NCBI GenBank assembly: GCA_963921345.3
Contig: CAWUFE020000004.1
Coordinates: 90,922-154,921, forward strand
Direction of reading: 5' to 3'
Source of the DNA: Hoeflea_A sp963921345
GTDB taxonomy: Bacteria; Pseudomonadota; Alphaproteobacteria; Rhizobiales; Rhizobiaceae
DNA length: 64,000 bases
Positions 37,304-45,740 of the stretch are shown here, one piece after another. The notes beneath the pieces were generated by a model. It made no database searches and had not been told where the DNA came from. It worked only from the letters and a program-made list of their open reading frames with translations. Each line of letters starts with the position of its first letter. The stretch's first letter is position 1. The position numbers were made by a program, and so were the translations under genes.

Positions 37304-39558
37304 TGCCGTCGGCATTCTATGAGCACATCAACCGTAGGATCTCGCCAGACATGCTCAAAAGCGCGTCGGCGAGGCGAATGCATGCGCTTGTAACTTCTGA
37401 CCGCCTGGATGATGTGCGTTTTGTTGAATGCCTCTGCAATGAAGCGGGCGATCACGAAGCTATCGTCGTCGAAATCGTTGTGCCGCTGGGGCAAAAGAAG
37501 ACCGTCGCGGATATCCGGACGGTCGAGCCTGTTGCGATAACCTTTCGGACACAGGCAAGCGTCCCAACGGCTTACCCGCTACGAGAGGACTTTCCGACAA
37601 ACGTCCCCCACGTGAATGTTGCTCCGGAAGGGTTTCCTCGATCGCTGTGCCTGTCAGACCAGCCGCTGGAAGATCAGCTTCGAGGTTACACCACCGTCGG
37701 CTTCTTGTTCCAAATTCGATGGTGGCTCGAGAAAACCGCCTATGGAGAACTGCACGGTGTAGAGCAGCCGCTCGATCCGTTATTCCATTTGTCGCCCGTC
37801 AACGTGATCGCCTCCGACCAACTGAACGATGCGGAATACGTCATGGGCGTTCGGTTCAGTTCTCATGAAGAAGCGCCGCTGGTTTTCGCCCCCCTATCTG
37901 AGAAAGATTACTCCCAAATCATCGGCCAAAATGGCTTGATGACACCTCTTTTTGTCAGCACGGAGTCAGTGCCGCATGGACAACTCAATTGGCTGCCGTT
38001 GAACCTTGATGAACTGGTGAAGGTCTACGAGGTAGTGGGCGTAGACCTGCTACCCAAGCTGAAGAGTGTCGTAAAAGCTCTGGTGTCAAAACCGCGGAAG
38101 GATGCGCTTTTGGCACAGCCTACTGCACTGATCGTTGAAACTGAAATCAAGTCGCCAGATGGGCGCAGCCGAATTCAGAAGAAGGCATTTGTCACGAGCA
38201 CGACGGCAGGAGCGATTGGCGAAGCGTTAGGTGTCCTTGCATATGAGGGCGGTGCATGGGCAGCTCTGATACAAGCACCGGACATCGCGGAGGGCGCTCT
38301 ATCTGACATCGAGATTGCGTCGGCTGATCTCCACCCGCACTTTTCCCGCAGTCTCGCGGCCGCGGCCTCCGGGTATGAGGTCGCCAACGAAGATTCCATC
38401 GTTTTGGCCGGCGCGGGCGCTGTAGGTTCGCATGTTGCCATGAACCTGGCACGAGGTGGTGTCGGCACTTGGCATATTGTCGACGACGACTTCCTGCTCC
38501 CTCACAACCAGGCGCGATATGCCTTGGAACCACACAATATCGGCAGCGCGAAATCCGATGCTTTGTGTTTGGTGATCAGACGTCTTTTGGAGAGCGACGA
38601 CGCCGCGCACCCTTACCTTGGTCGTGTTGACGCAGACAATCGCCCAGAAGGCCTGACTTCGACACTGCACACGGCGATCGCAGTGATCGATGCAACGGCT
38701 TCGGTACCTGCGGCGAGACACCTGGCATTCGACAGCGATATCTCGGGCCCGGTAAGCTCAGTATTTCTGAACCCAGCGGGCAGTGACGCCGTCGTGTTGG
38801 CCGAACCCTTGGACCGATCCACCAGAATCGACTGCGTCGAGATGCACTATTACTGGGTGATCAGCTCAGACCCGACGTTCGCAAATCACTTAGCAGATGC
38901 GGAACAACCTTTGCCGGTTGGAGGTTGCAGATCACCAAGTGTGCTGGTTCCGGAAACGCAAGTGTCCTTGCTGTCGGGCCTTATGGCCGGACGTTGGCTG
39001 AAGGATCGCGGCAGAGAAACCGCATCTATTTCTGTGTGGCAAGGTGCCGCGTCTTTCGAAGGCATAAGCTATACCAGAGTTGGTGTGCCTCGTTTCACGG
39101 ATGTGTCCGTCGGAGACTGGACGGTAAAAATTTCAGACGAGTTGATCGAACTGGCCAACGCCTTACAAAAAAAAGCGGCAGCGAAAGAAACGGGTGGCAT
39201 TATTGCCGGGTCGTGGGACCGCTTGCGGAATGTCGTTTATCTGGTTGGAATTTACGACGCCCCGCCCGACAGCGCTCACTCGGAGACCGGTTTCGAACGC
39301 GGTTCCGTCGGGGTGTTCAAAACCATCCAAGAACTTGAGCAATCAACCGTTGGCAATCTCACATATGTGGGCGAGTGGCATAGTCACCCTCCCGGTGCTG
39401 TGAGCACTCCCAGCTCAGACGACAAAGTCCTCCTTCGATGGATCCGCGACATCCTCGCAGATGTGGAGGCGCCTGCAACCATGTTGATCGCGGGAGACGA
39501 TGGCGTTCGAATTATTTTGACGGAAGCTGATAAGGTGGCGCAAGCGCTCTTGAGTTAG
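37303..39558 (+). CDS. E2-E1-JAB triple fusion of a bacterial ubiquitin-like system
   Basis: The 751-residue protein begins at GTG 37303. Residues ~30-150 look like an E2 domain: YPLREDFPTNVPHVN followed by FPRSLCLSD with the candidate catalytic Cys116. Residues ~360-560 are a ThiF/E1 adenylation domain: SIVLAGAGAVGSHVA (365-379) for ATP, HIVDDDFLLPHNQARY, and VIDATAS; Cys542 in GGCRSPS is a candidate E1 Cys. Residues ~605-745 are a JAB/JAMM protease: KETGGIIAG (Glu629) and GEWHSHPPG with His693, His695 and Asp706 (HxHx10D). One chain thus holds activation, conjugation and deconjugation. Separate E1-E2 and JAB proteins occur in type II CBASS, Bil and related operons. No ubiquitin-like protein or cGAS-like gene was found next to it. 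Confidence 0.88.
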   Translation: MPSAFYEHINRRISPDMLKSASARRMHALVTSDRLDDVRFVECLCNEAGDHEAIVVEIVVPLGQKKTVADIRTVEPVAITFRTQASVPTAYPLREDFPTNVPHVNVAPEGFPRSLCLSDQPLEDQLRGYTTVGFLFQIRWWLEKTAYGELHGVEQPLDPLFHLSPVNVIASDQLNDAEYVMGVRFSSHEEAPLVFAPLSEKDYSQIIGQNGLMTPLFVSTESVPHGQLNWLPLNLDELVKVYEVVGVDLLPKLKSVVKALVSKPRKDALLAQPTALIVETEIKSPDGRSRIQKKAFVTSTTAGAIGEALGVLAYEGGAWAALIQAPDIAEGALSDIEIASADLHPHFSRSLAAAASGYEVANEDSIVLAGAGAVGSHVAMNLARGGVGTWHIVDDDFLLPHNQARYALEPHNIGSAKSDALCLVIRRLLESDDAAHPYLGRVDADNRPEGLTSTLHTAIAVIDATASVPAARHLAFDSDISGPVSSVFLNPAGSDAVVLAEPLDRSTRIDCVEMHYYWVISSDPTFANHLADAEQPLPVGGCRSPSVLVPETQVSLLSGLMAGRWLKDRGRETASISVWQGAASFEGISYTRVGVPRFTDVSVGDWTVKISDELIELANALQKKAAAKETGGIIAGSWDRLRNVVYLVGIYDAPPDSAHSETGFERGSVGVFKTIQELEQSTVGNLTYVGEWHSHPPGAVSTPSSDDKVLLRWIRDILADVEAPATMLIAGDDGVRIILTEADKVAQALLS

Positions 39559-39765
39559 CACTGATAGTCAAGACGATTGGTGAGTAGCTTTTTTCGGGAG
39601 AGAAACTGGTGAAACCCCATCCTGCATCAAGGGAAATCTCGGCGTTTCGCGATCATTAGATTAAAAAAGTCGTCCATGGGCCGTTTTTGCAAAAATACCG
39701 GCCTCGCTGCGGAGCGGTTCAGGGGCGAGGCGGTTGTTTTGCCCAGGGCATGCTTGCCGAATGCG

Positions 39766-41943
39766 CTACGTTGCCGCGAGCCATTCATCCAGCTTCGACC
39801 ATCGTCTTCGCCCTGAGATGTTTTTCACGGCAATCGCCACTGCTTTCTTCTGGCCAACCAGCACCACGAGTTTCTTGCCGCGCGTAACGCCGGTATAGAT
39901 GAGGTTCCGCTGCAGCATTGCGTAGTGTTGGGTCATCACCGGAATGACCACGGCAGGGTATTCCGAGCCCTGGCTCTTGTGGATCGTGACCGCATAGGCG
40001 GGCACCAGTGTGTCGAGTTCCCCGAACACGAAGGACAACGAGCGCCCGTCGAAGTTGACGGCGACTTCTCCCTCGTCCAGATCGACATCCTCGATGATAC
40101 CGATATCACCGTTATAGACGTCCCTGTCGTAGTCGTTCTCGATCTGCATGACCTTGTCGCGGGGTGCGAAGGTCCAGCCGAAACGCTCCACCTTTTTATC
40201 GCCGGCGGGGTTCAGGGCTGCCTGCAGTTCGATGTTGAGCGAACGGGCGCCGACGCCGCCACGGTTCATCGGACAGAGCACCTGGATATCCCTGGTTGGA
40301 TCGAGGCCGAAGCGCTTCGGGATGCGTCTGGAAACGAGTTCAACGATCCGCGGCACCGCCTGTTGCGGGTCGGCGGCCGGTACAAAATAGAAATCGTTAC
40401 TGCCGTCGGGCGGCGACAGGTCGGGAACACGGCCGGCGTTGATCGCGTGGGCCGTGGTGACGATCCTGCTTTGAGCCGCTTGACGAAACACCTCGGTCAG
40501 CCGAACAACCGGCACGGCGCCGGAACCGATGATATCGGCGAGAACCTGACCGGGGCCGACCGAGGGCAACTGGTCGATATCGCCGACGATCAACAGTGCT
40601 GCACGGCCAGGAATGGCCTTCATGAGTGACTGCATCAGGCGAACGTCGACCATCGAACTTTCATCGACGACAAGCAGATCGCACTCGAGAGGGGTCTTGT
40701 CGTTCCGCTTGAAGCCGAATGCCTTCGGGTCGAACTCCAGAAGCCTGTGAATGGTGCTGGCTTCCATGCCGGTGGCTTCCGCCATGCGTTTGGCGGCCCG
40801 ACCGGTGGGTGCACACAGCAGCAGCCTCGTGCCCTTCGCAGCCAGAATGCGCAGGATCGAATTCACGATCGTCGTCTTGCCCACTCCCGGGCCGCCAGTG
40901 ATCACCATCACCTTCGAGCGCAGTGTCAGCCGGATGGCCTCTGCCTGGCTTGCAGCCAGGGCGAGGTCTGTTTTCTGCTCGATCCACGGCAGCGCCTTGT
41001 CGGCATCGATGGCGGGCCAGGGCAGGGGACCGGTCTGGATCCGTTTGAGTTGCTTGGCGATGTCGCGCTCCGCCATGTAAAGGCCGGTCAGGAAGATGCA
41101 GCCCACATCACCCACGTCGTCCGCTGTGACCCTCCCGTCGGCCAGTTCGTCGAGCAATGCGCTTTCGATCAGTTCAGCCGGCACCTGGAGAAGCTCTTCC
41201 GCCAGCCTGACAAGTTCCGCACGGGGCAGCCCGCAGTGGCCATCCCCCATGGCTTCGGTCAGCGCGAATGAGATTCCTGCGCGTACACGGATCATGGCCG
41301 TTTTTTCGATGCCAAGTTTTTCGGCGATCTGGTCAGCGGTGCGAAATCCGATACCGCGAATGTCGCTGGCCAGCCTGTAGGGATTTTCGCTCATGACCCG
41401 CACGGCGCCGGTGCCGTAGGTCCTAAATATCCGCACGGCCCGCGCTGTGCCGACGCCGTGCTGGTACAGGAAAACCATGATCTCCCGGATCACCTTCTGA
41501 TCGGCCCAGCCCGCGGTGATCTTGCCGGCACGGACCGGACCGATCCCCTCGACCTCGCGCAGGCGCTGCGGTGCCTCCTCAATGATATCAAAGACGTCCT
41601 TGCCGAACATCTTCACCAGCCGCCTTGCGTAGACCGGACCGATACCGCGGATCATGCCCGAGCCCAGGTATTTCTCGACGCCTTCGATCGTGGAAGGCGC
41701 GGATGTCGTCAGAAATTGCGCCTTGAACTGCAGGCCATGATTGCGATCGTTGATCCAGGCGCCGGAGGCGGTAATCCACTCCCCCGCCGATATCATCGCG
41801 GCATGTCCCACCGTGGTCACCAGATCACGATGGCCCCGGGCCTTGATGCGGAGCACGCAAAAACCGTTCTCCTGATTGTGGAACGTCACGCGTTCCACAA
41901 GTCCTGCGAGGACTTCGGTTGTGCTCTGCGCCTTTTGTCTCAT
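39766..41943 (-). CDS. recD2: RecD2-type ATP-dependent DNA helicase
   Basis: The 725-residue protein has the RecD2 layout: an N-terminal OB-like domain (VERVTFHNQENGFCVLRI), tandem helix-hairpin-helix motifs (IRGIGPVYARRLV, VEGIGPVRAGKI, IRGIGFRTADQIA), then a superfamily 1B helicase core. Walker A is GGPGVGKTT, Walker B LLVVDESSMVD, then GDIDQLPSVGPGQVL, VFRQAAQS, and the final VTIHKSQGSEYPAVV and TGVTRGKKLV. It moves 5'-3' on single-stranded DNA and is not part of RecBCD. It is convergent with the E2-E1-JAB operon. RecD2 copies are common on mobile elements of alphaproteobacteria, so it may belong to the element backbone rather than the neighbour. Confidence 0.93.
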   Translation of the reverse strand: MRQKAQSTTEVLAGLVERVTFHNQENGFCVLRIKARGHRDLVTTVGHAAMISAGEWITASGAWINDRNHGLQFKAQFLTTSAPSTIEGVEKYLGSGMIRGIGPVYARRLVKMFGKDVFDIIEEAPQRLREVEGIGPVRAGKITAGWADQKVIREIMVFLYQHGVGTARAVRIFRTYGTGAVRVMSENPYRLASDIRGIGFRTADQIAEKLGIEKTAMIRVRAGISFALTEAMGDGHCGLPRAELVRLAEELLQVPAELIESALLDELADGRVTADDVGDVGCIFLTGLYMAERDIAKQLKRIQTGPLPWPAIDADKALPWIEQKTDLALAASQAEAIRLTLRSKVMVITGGPGVGKTTIVNSILRILAAKGTRLLLCAPTGRAAKRMAEATGMEASTIHRLLEFDPKAFGFKRNDKTPLECDLLVVDESSMVDVRLMQSLMKAIPGRAALLIVGDIDQLPSVGPGQVLADIIGSGAVPVVRLTEVFRQAAQSRIVTTAHAINAGRVPDLSPPDGSNDFYFVPAADPQQAVPRIVELVSRRIPKRFGLDPTRDIQVLCPMNRGGVGARSLNIELQAALNPAGDKKVERFGWTFAPRDKVMQIENDYDRDVYNGDIGIIEDVDLDEGEVAVNFDGRSLSFVFGELDTLVPAYAVTIHKSQGSEYPAVVIPVMTQHYAMLQRNLIYTGVTRGKKLVVLVGQKKAVAIAVKNISGRRRWSKLDEWLAAT

Positions 41944-42341
41944 CAGGTGCGGGCAACCTCTTCACCGCCTGACAGTCGTTCAGTTCAGAGTCGGCGTTTT
42001 CCTCACCTGCCACCTCGTCCGACATCGGATCGCGCCCGCCCGCCGAGACATGGAAGGCCACCGTCGGGCATCAGCGCCATTGCTTCCTGTAACGCCAGGT
42101 CGAGCAGGTCATGTTCGTCGCAACCATCATGATTGTTCATCGGCCCGGCACTCTTCCCCTGGTTGGTTGCTGCCGCACCTTGCGTATCGAAGTGGTTGGC
42201 GTGCCGGGGACATCGACAAAGCGCCAGCCATTCCCGTTGCCATGAGGCGGCCTTCCGGTTTGCCGTAGCACGGGCCGGGTGCCGGGTCCAATCGCGTTGT
42301 GCCTTGGTGATGACAGTCCCTGTTGCGCAGTACCGCGGCTT
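41944..42341. other. Gene-free stretch upstream of recD2
   Basis: No supportable gene; presumably holds the recD2 promoter. No clear boxes, repeat or terminator was found. Confidence 0.45.
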
Positions 42342-42662
42342 TCACGCCGACCGACCTGTCGGTCGCTGTCCGGCGGGCCGCATGGAGATGGCATTTTCAT
42401 CGAGGTCGAGATAGTCGGGATTGTGGCGACAGATCCACTGCATCACGATGCCGGATGGATCCGGTTTGCGGCGGAAAGACCGCAGGACCGCCTCGTATTG
42501 TTGGGGAGTTGTCGTCGCCTTCTGTATGATCGGTAGGCGCAATCCGGCAAGGTCATTGGCCGCGAGTTCGGAGCGGAAGGCGGTCACCGCATCGTCCGGG
42601 TTGAGGCTGAAGAACATATAGTCGCCCTGATCGGCCATGGTTTGCAGGATATGGCGCACCAT
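42342..42662 (-). CDS. Hypothetical protein
   Basis: The likely 106-residue product starts MVRHILQTMADQGDYMFFSL at 42662 and is soluble, mixed charge, with KATTTPQQYEAVLRSFRRKPD and a tail ending RPTGRSA. An upstream in-frame ATG (42710) gives a Cys-rich, unlikely leader. Composition and codon use look coding. I do not recognise a family. It lies upstream of recD2 on the same strand. Confidence 0.55.
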   Translation of the reverse strand: MVRHILQTMADQGDYMFFSLNPDDAVTAFRSELAANDLAGLRLPIIQKATTTPQQYEAVLRSFRRKPDPSGIVMQWICRHNPDYLDLDENAISMRPAGQRPTGRSA

Positions 42663-42945
42663 CGGAATGGCGGGATTGACGAGCGCCAGGTGACAGCAAC
42701 ATCCCGGCATCCCGGTTCAAAGCTCGGAAAAATCATCGACAATGAACATGGACGTGACACACCAAGCCAAGCGAAAGGAAAGACGGTGCCCACAGCCGCG
42801 GGAGTTGGGTCAAAACCGAAAGGAAATTTGCGACCTGACAAAGTTCGCCTTAAACTCTCCGGCGGCTTTCGCACCATGACCGTCGCGGGAAAGTTTCACG
42901 CACTGCTCAGGCGGTAGGCAAGCCGGGTTATTGGGGACTAAAAGC

Positions 42946-43533
42946 ATGGATTACGCCAAAGTTGCCGTGGCAACGGTGCTGATGAGTATTGCGACCATTG
43001 GCGAAGTGCGAGCCGAGACGAAAGCACTGGACAATTGGGAGATCGTATCGAAACCGGACAAAATTACGGGCCAGACACTGGTCCGGGCAGGAACGACATC
43101 GGTAGACGATTATTCGTGTGGGTCTGAGACGGAGAAATCGGCAATGCTGATTATTGAGTGCTCGGAAGGCGAAACAGACATTGCGATTCACACCGGTTGC
43201 CATATGCATTCCGGCGCCTATGACATTAGCGACATAGAATTCAGACTGGATGGCGGGCCGATCCGAATATCAGGCGCCAGGATATCGGATGGCAGCAATG
43301 CTCTGCTGGCAAGCGGCGAACTGGTCGATACCATGATCGGAGAAGATTACCTTGAATCGCCGTTTGAAGGGAAAAGCTGGGCGGGCGCGAAGCATCTTTT
43401 GAAGCAGCTGTACGGTCATGATACGATGATAACGCGAACGAAGCCCCTTTCGGGCCCGCCAATAACCGCCACGTTTGATATCTCTGGTATTGAAGCCGCC
43501 ACTGAACCGATACGGCTGGCGTGCGGGTGGTAG
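42946..43533 (+). CDS. Periplasmic protein with a VasI-like pattern
   Basis: The 195-residue product (start MDYAKVAVATVLMSIATIGEVRAET) has a signal peptide with cleavage after VRA. The mature part starts NWEIVSKPDKITGQTLV and has CGSETEKSAMLIIECSEG, then ends TATFDISGIEAATEPIRLACGW. An early W-x-D-x-TG, a central L-x-C and a C-terminal TxFDxxGxxxA...ACxW are characteristic of the type VI-associated VasI/TagO group and related phage-type proteins. No T6SS genes are nearby, so an orphan periplasmic role is likely. Cysteines may form disulphides. Confidence 0.7.
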   Translation: MDYAKVAVATVLMSIATIGEVRAETKALDNWEIVSKPDKITGQTLVRAGTTSVDDYSCGSETEKSAMLIIECSEGETDIAIHTGCHMHSGAYDISDIEFRLDGGPIRISGARISDGSNALLASGELVDTMIGEDYLESPFEGKSWAGAKHLLKQLYGHDTMITRTKPLSGPPITATFDISGIEAATEPIRLACGW

Positions 43534-43849
43534 CGCCGCGGCGAATTCTATGGTGCCGGCGATGTTTTTCTGTTTTTTAAAAAGAGTTCCGATGCTGATA
43601 CGATCCTGGGTCTCGAGGCGGGCGCAAGTGATTGCGTCACCAGGCCGTTCCGCTTCGCAGTGCTGCTGGCAAGGATCCGCGCGCATCTGCGCCAATACGA
43701 TCAGCGGGCGGCTGATTGACAAAAGCCATCATCGCCCCACAACCAGCGTTCAGGCGATCACGGCGACAGACCTTCGCGCCGTGACCCAGCTAGGAGACTT
43801 TCAAGGATAGCCGAACGAGTTGACCGCTCCGCCTTTTGGCGGGTTGGGA
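43534..43849. other. Gene-free stretch
   Basis: No convincing gene, terminator or repeat was found between the VasI-like gene and the transposase remnant. Confidence 0.4.
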
Positions 43850-44115
43850 CGGAATCACGGTGGTCTTTGAGATCACCGGAATTGTCCGCTCGACGATCGG
43901 GCGTGGGATCAAGGACCTCGACGACCCGCCAACTGGAAAGGCGCGCCGCCCTGGCGGTGGCGCACGACACAGACCGATCATGATCCGACCCTGATTGATG
44001 ACATCAATTACCTGGTCTAGCCGGTGACGCTTGGCGATCGTGAGCAGCCGCTGCTATGGGTGTCCAGAGCCCCGACAAGCTGGCTGCGGCGCTCAACGAC
44101 ATGGTCCTCAATAGT
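43850..44115 (+). pseudogene. ISAzo13-like transposase remnant
   Basis: Short pieces in two frames read STIGRGIKDLDDPPTGKAR, RRPGGGxH, then DPTLIDDINYLV and PLLWVSRAPTSWLRRST-like sequence. The order RRPGGGR - DP.LI..L..LV.P.TrGDP..PLLWTSKSxxKLAAAL is the N-terminal pattern of ISAzo13-type transposases. Stops and frameshifts break it, and the catalytic part is gone. Confidence 0.55.
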
Positions 44116-44204
44116 GTGTGCACATTACTCACCCGGCTGGGCTCACGCCATACGGTGCATCAGGCAGTCGGCTTGTGCGCTTCATAAACCTGAGAAAAAG
44201 TTGA

Positions 44205-45002
44205 ATGACGTATGAGTATAACCAAACCCTGGCCTTGCTGATCGACGGCGACAATGTAACGGGGAAAATCGTCGATGGCTTGCTTTCGGAGATCGCGAAT
44301 TACGGTACGGCAAGCGTAAAACGGATCTACGGGGATTGGACAAAACCCAATCTCAATGGCTGGAAGGCCTGTTTGCTCGAGCACTCGATTCAACCAGTTC
44401 AACAGTTTGCTTACACCACTGGCAAGAATGCAACGGATGGCGCGATGATCATCGACGCGATGGATTTGCTCTACACTGGACGATTTTCCGGGTTCTGTAT
44501 CGTATCCAGCGACAGTGACTTTGCCCGTCTCGCTGCCCGAATCCGGGAGCAGGGCGTGACGGTCTATGGATTCGGTGAACGCAAGACACCTCGTCCGTTC
44601 ATCACCGCTTGCGACAAATTCGTATATTTCGATGTGTTGAATGCGACTGATGCCAATCTAGGCAAGGTTCAGGGTAAAGAGGACCCTGGGCCTCCGGATG
44701 CGCCCAAAACAAAGAGCTCCAAGCCCGCACCAGCCAACACCCCGCTCGATGCAACAGCGATAGCCATGCTTGATAAAGCGATCAGCGCCACGGCTGAAGA
44801 TGACGGCTGGGCAAATCTTGCGAAAGTTGGAGCCCATCTTGCAAAACAGGCACCTGACTTCGATGCACGAAACTACGGTTTTCCACGATTGACTAATCTG
44901 GTGGAAGCATCGGACATAGCGAAGGTAGAGCGTATCGGGAAAGACCCGTCCATCGTCCGTGTGCAACTCAGACATGACAACATCCCGTCTCGCAAAACAT
45001 AG
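44205..45002 (+). CDS. NYN-domain ribonuclease-like protein with LOTUS/OST-HTH tail
   Basis: The 265-residue protein opens with LALLIDGDNVTGKI (Asp14, Asp16), the PIN-like NYN nuclease signature. ATDGAMIIDAMDLLYTG and FCIVSSDSDFARLAARIREQG give the further acidic residues, and VYGFGERKTPRPFITACDKFVYFD ends the domain. A Pro/Lys linker (about 155-180) leads to a C-terminal OST-HTH/LOTUS-like region (DGWANLAKVGAHLAKQAPDFDARNYGF), which may bind RNA. It probably cuts or binds RNA in the cytoplasm. It stands alone; NYN-LOTUS proteins are widespread and not by themselves evidence of defence. Confidence 0.9.
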   Translation: MTYEYNQTLALLIDGDNVTGKIVDGLLSEIANYGTASVKRIYGDWTKPNLNGWKACLLEHSIQPVQQFAYTTGKNATDGAMIIDAMDLLYTGRFSGFCIVSSDSDFARLAARIREQGVTVYGFGERKTPRPFITACDKFVYFDVLNATDANLGKVQGKEDPGPPDAPKTKSSKPAPANTPLDATAIAMLDKAISATAEDDGWANLAKVGAHLAKQAPDFDARNYGFPRLTNLVEASDIAKVERIGKDPSIVRVQLRHDNIPSRKT

Positions 45003-45069
45003 GGCGTCATAGTCATGATGTTCGCAGGCGCCAGCAACAGGCGTGCCGGGTTCCGATCCGCCGCGGTGG

Positions 45070-45450
45070 TCAATGCGGCAACTGGCCATGGGTGATGATT
45101 GGTCTGTGCACGTCATTTTGTTCGTGAAAATGGCCGGCGATGGTTTTCCTGGCGGCGAGCATCGAATTGCACAACTGTGTCGCCTCAGCCGTTTTCAAAC
45201 CACGGTGTACATGGTCATAAGCCGCGGCGGCATCCTTCACGCAACCTTTGAGGCACAGATCGAATTCGGCGATGAGGGCCGTCGCCTTGGCAATCTGCAT
45301 CATCACTGTATCCGATGCCGGATCGCGCCCGCACAGGCAAAGTGCGCTACCGTCGTGCATCACCACATGCCCCTCGGGGAACATCTCGGTCAGTTCTTCA
45401 AGCAGATCCTCGTCAACGAGATCGTCGAAATCATCAAGGTCGTCGTCCAT
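45070..45450 (-). CDS. Hypothetical acidic protein, module copy 1
   Basis: The 126-residue protein starts with an Asp-rich run (MDDDLDDFDDLVDEDLLEEL), then MFPEGHVVMHDGSALCLCGRDPASD with a CxC, and a helical C-terminus. A broken homologue lies at 56475-56878 and a shorter one at 52550-52714. It overlaps the upstream gene by about 60 bp on the same strand. Found with the ParB-like gene in both module copies, so it probably belongs to the mobile-element backbone. Function unknown. Confidence 0.7.
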   Translation of the reverse strand: MDDDLDDFDDLVDEDLLEELTEMFPEGHVVMHDGSALCLCGRDPASDTVMMQIAKATALIAEFDLCLKGCVKDAAAAYDHVHRGLKTAEATQLCNSMLAARKTIAGHFHEQNDVHRPIITHGQLPH

Positions 45451-45740
45451 GGTCTGGCTCCCTGGCCATTGTGCAAAGGCTGGCGCTCATGGATGGCGAC
45501 CAGTTTGCCGGTTGGGTGTGCGTCCGGTCCGGTTTTGGCTGTCGGCGCGTCAGCTGTCCGGATGATCGGCGTGACGGGATGCGGCTTTGGTCCAGGACCG
45601 GTCTTGACCCTGTCCAGATGGGCGGTGACGACATGTTGCAACGCCTTGAGACAAGGCAATGCCTGATCCGTGGGGCAGCCGTGGATGTCGGCGACAACGC
45701 GGTTGATCGCCACGACGGTGTCCGGCTCCGCATCCATCAT
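45390..45740 (-). CDS. Hypothetical protein, module copy 1
   Basis: The 116-residue product begins MMDAEPDTVVAINRVVADIH (start at 45740 or 45737) and has HGCPTDQALPCLKALQHVVTAHLDRVK followed by a Pro/Thr-rich tail whose end is encoded in the same bases as the start of the downstream acidic protein. A close homologue is at 56776-57168. It is divergent from the ParB-like gene, with about 190 bp between. No family recognised. Confidence 0.6.
   Translation of the reverse strand: MMDAEPDTVVAINRVVADIHGCPTDQALPCLKALQHVVTAHLDRVKTGPGPKPHPVTPIIRTADAPTAKTGPDAHPTGKLVAIHERQPLHNGQGARPWTTTLMISTISLTRICLKN

Noticed and set aside
34919..39558. Standard type II CBASS
   Set aside because: No CD-NTase (GS motif with DxD) is present nearby, the JAB part is fused rather than separate, and the patatin motif differs from CapV.
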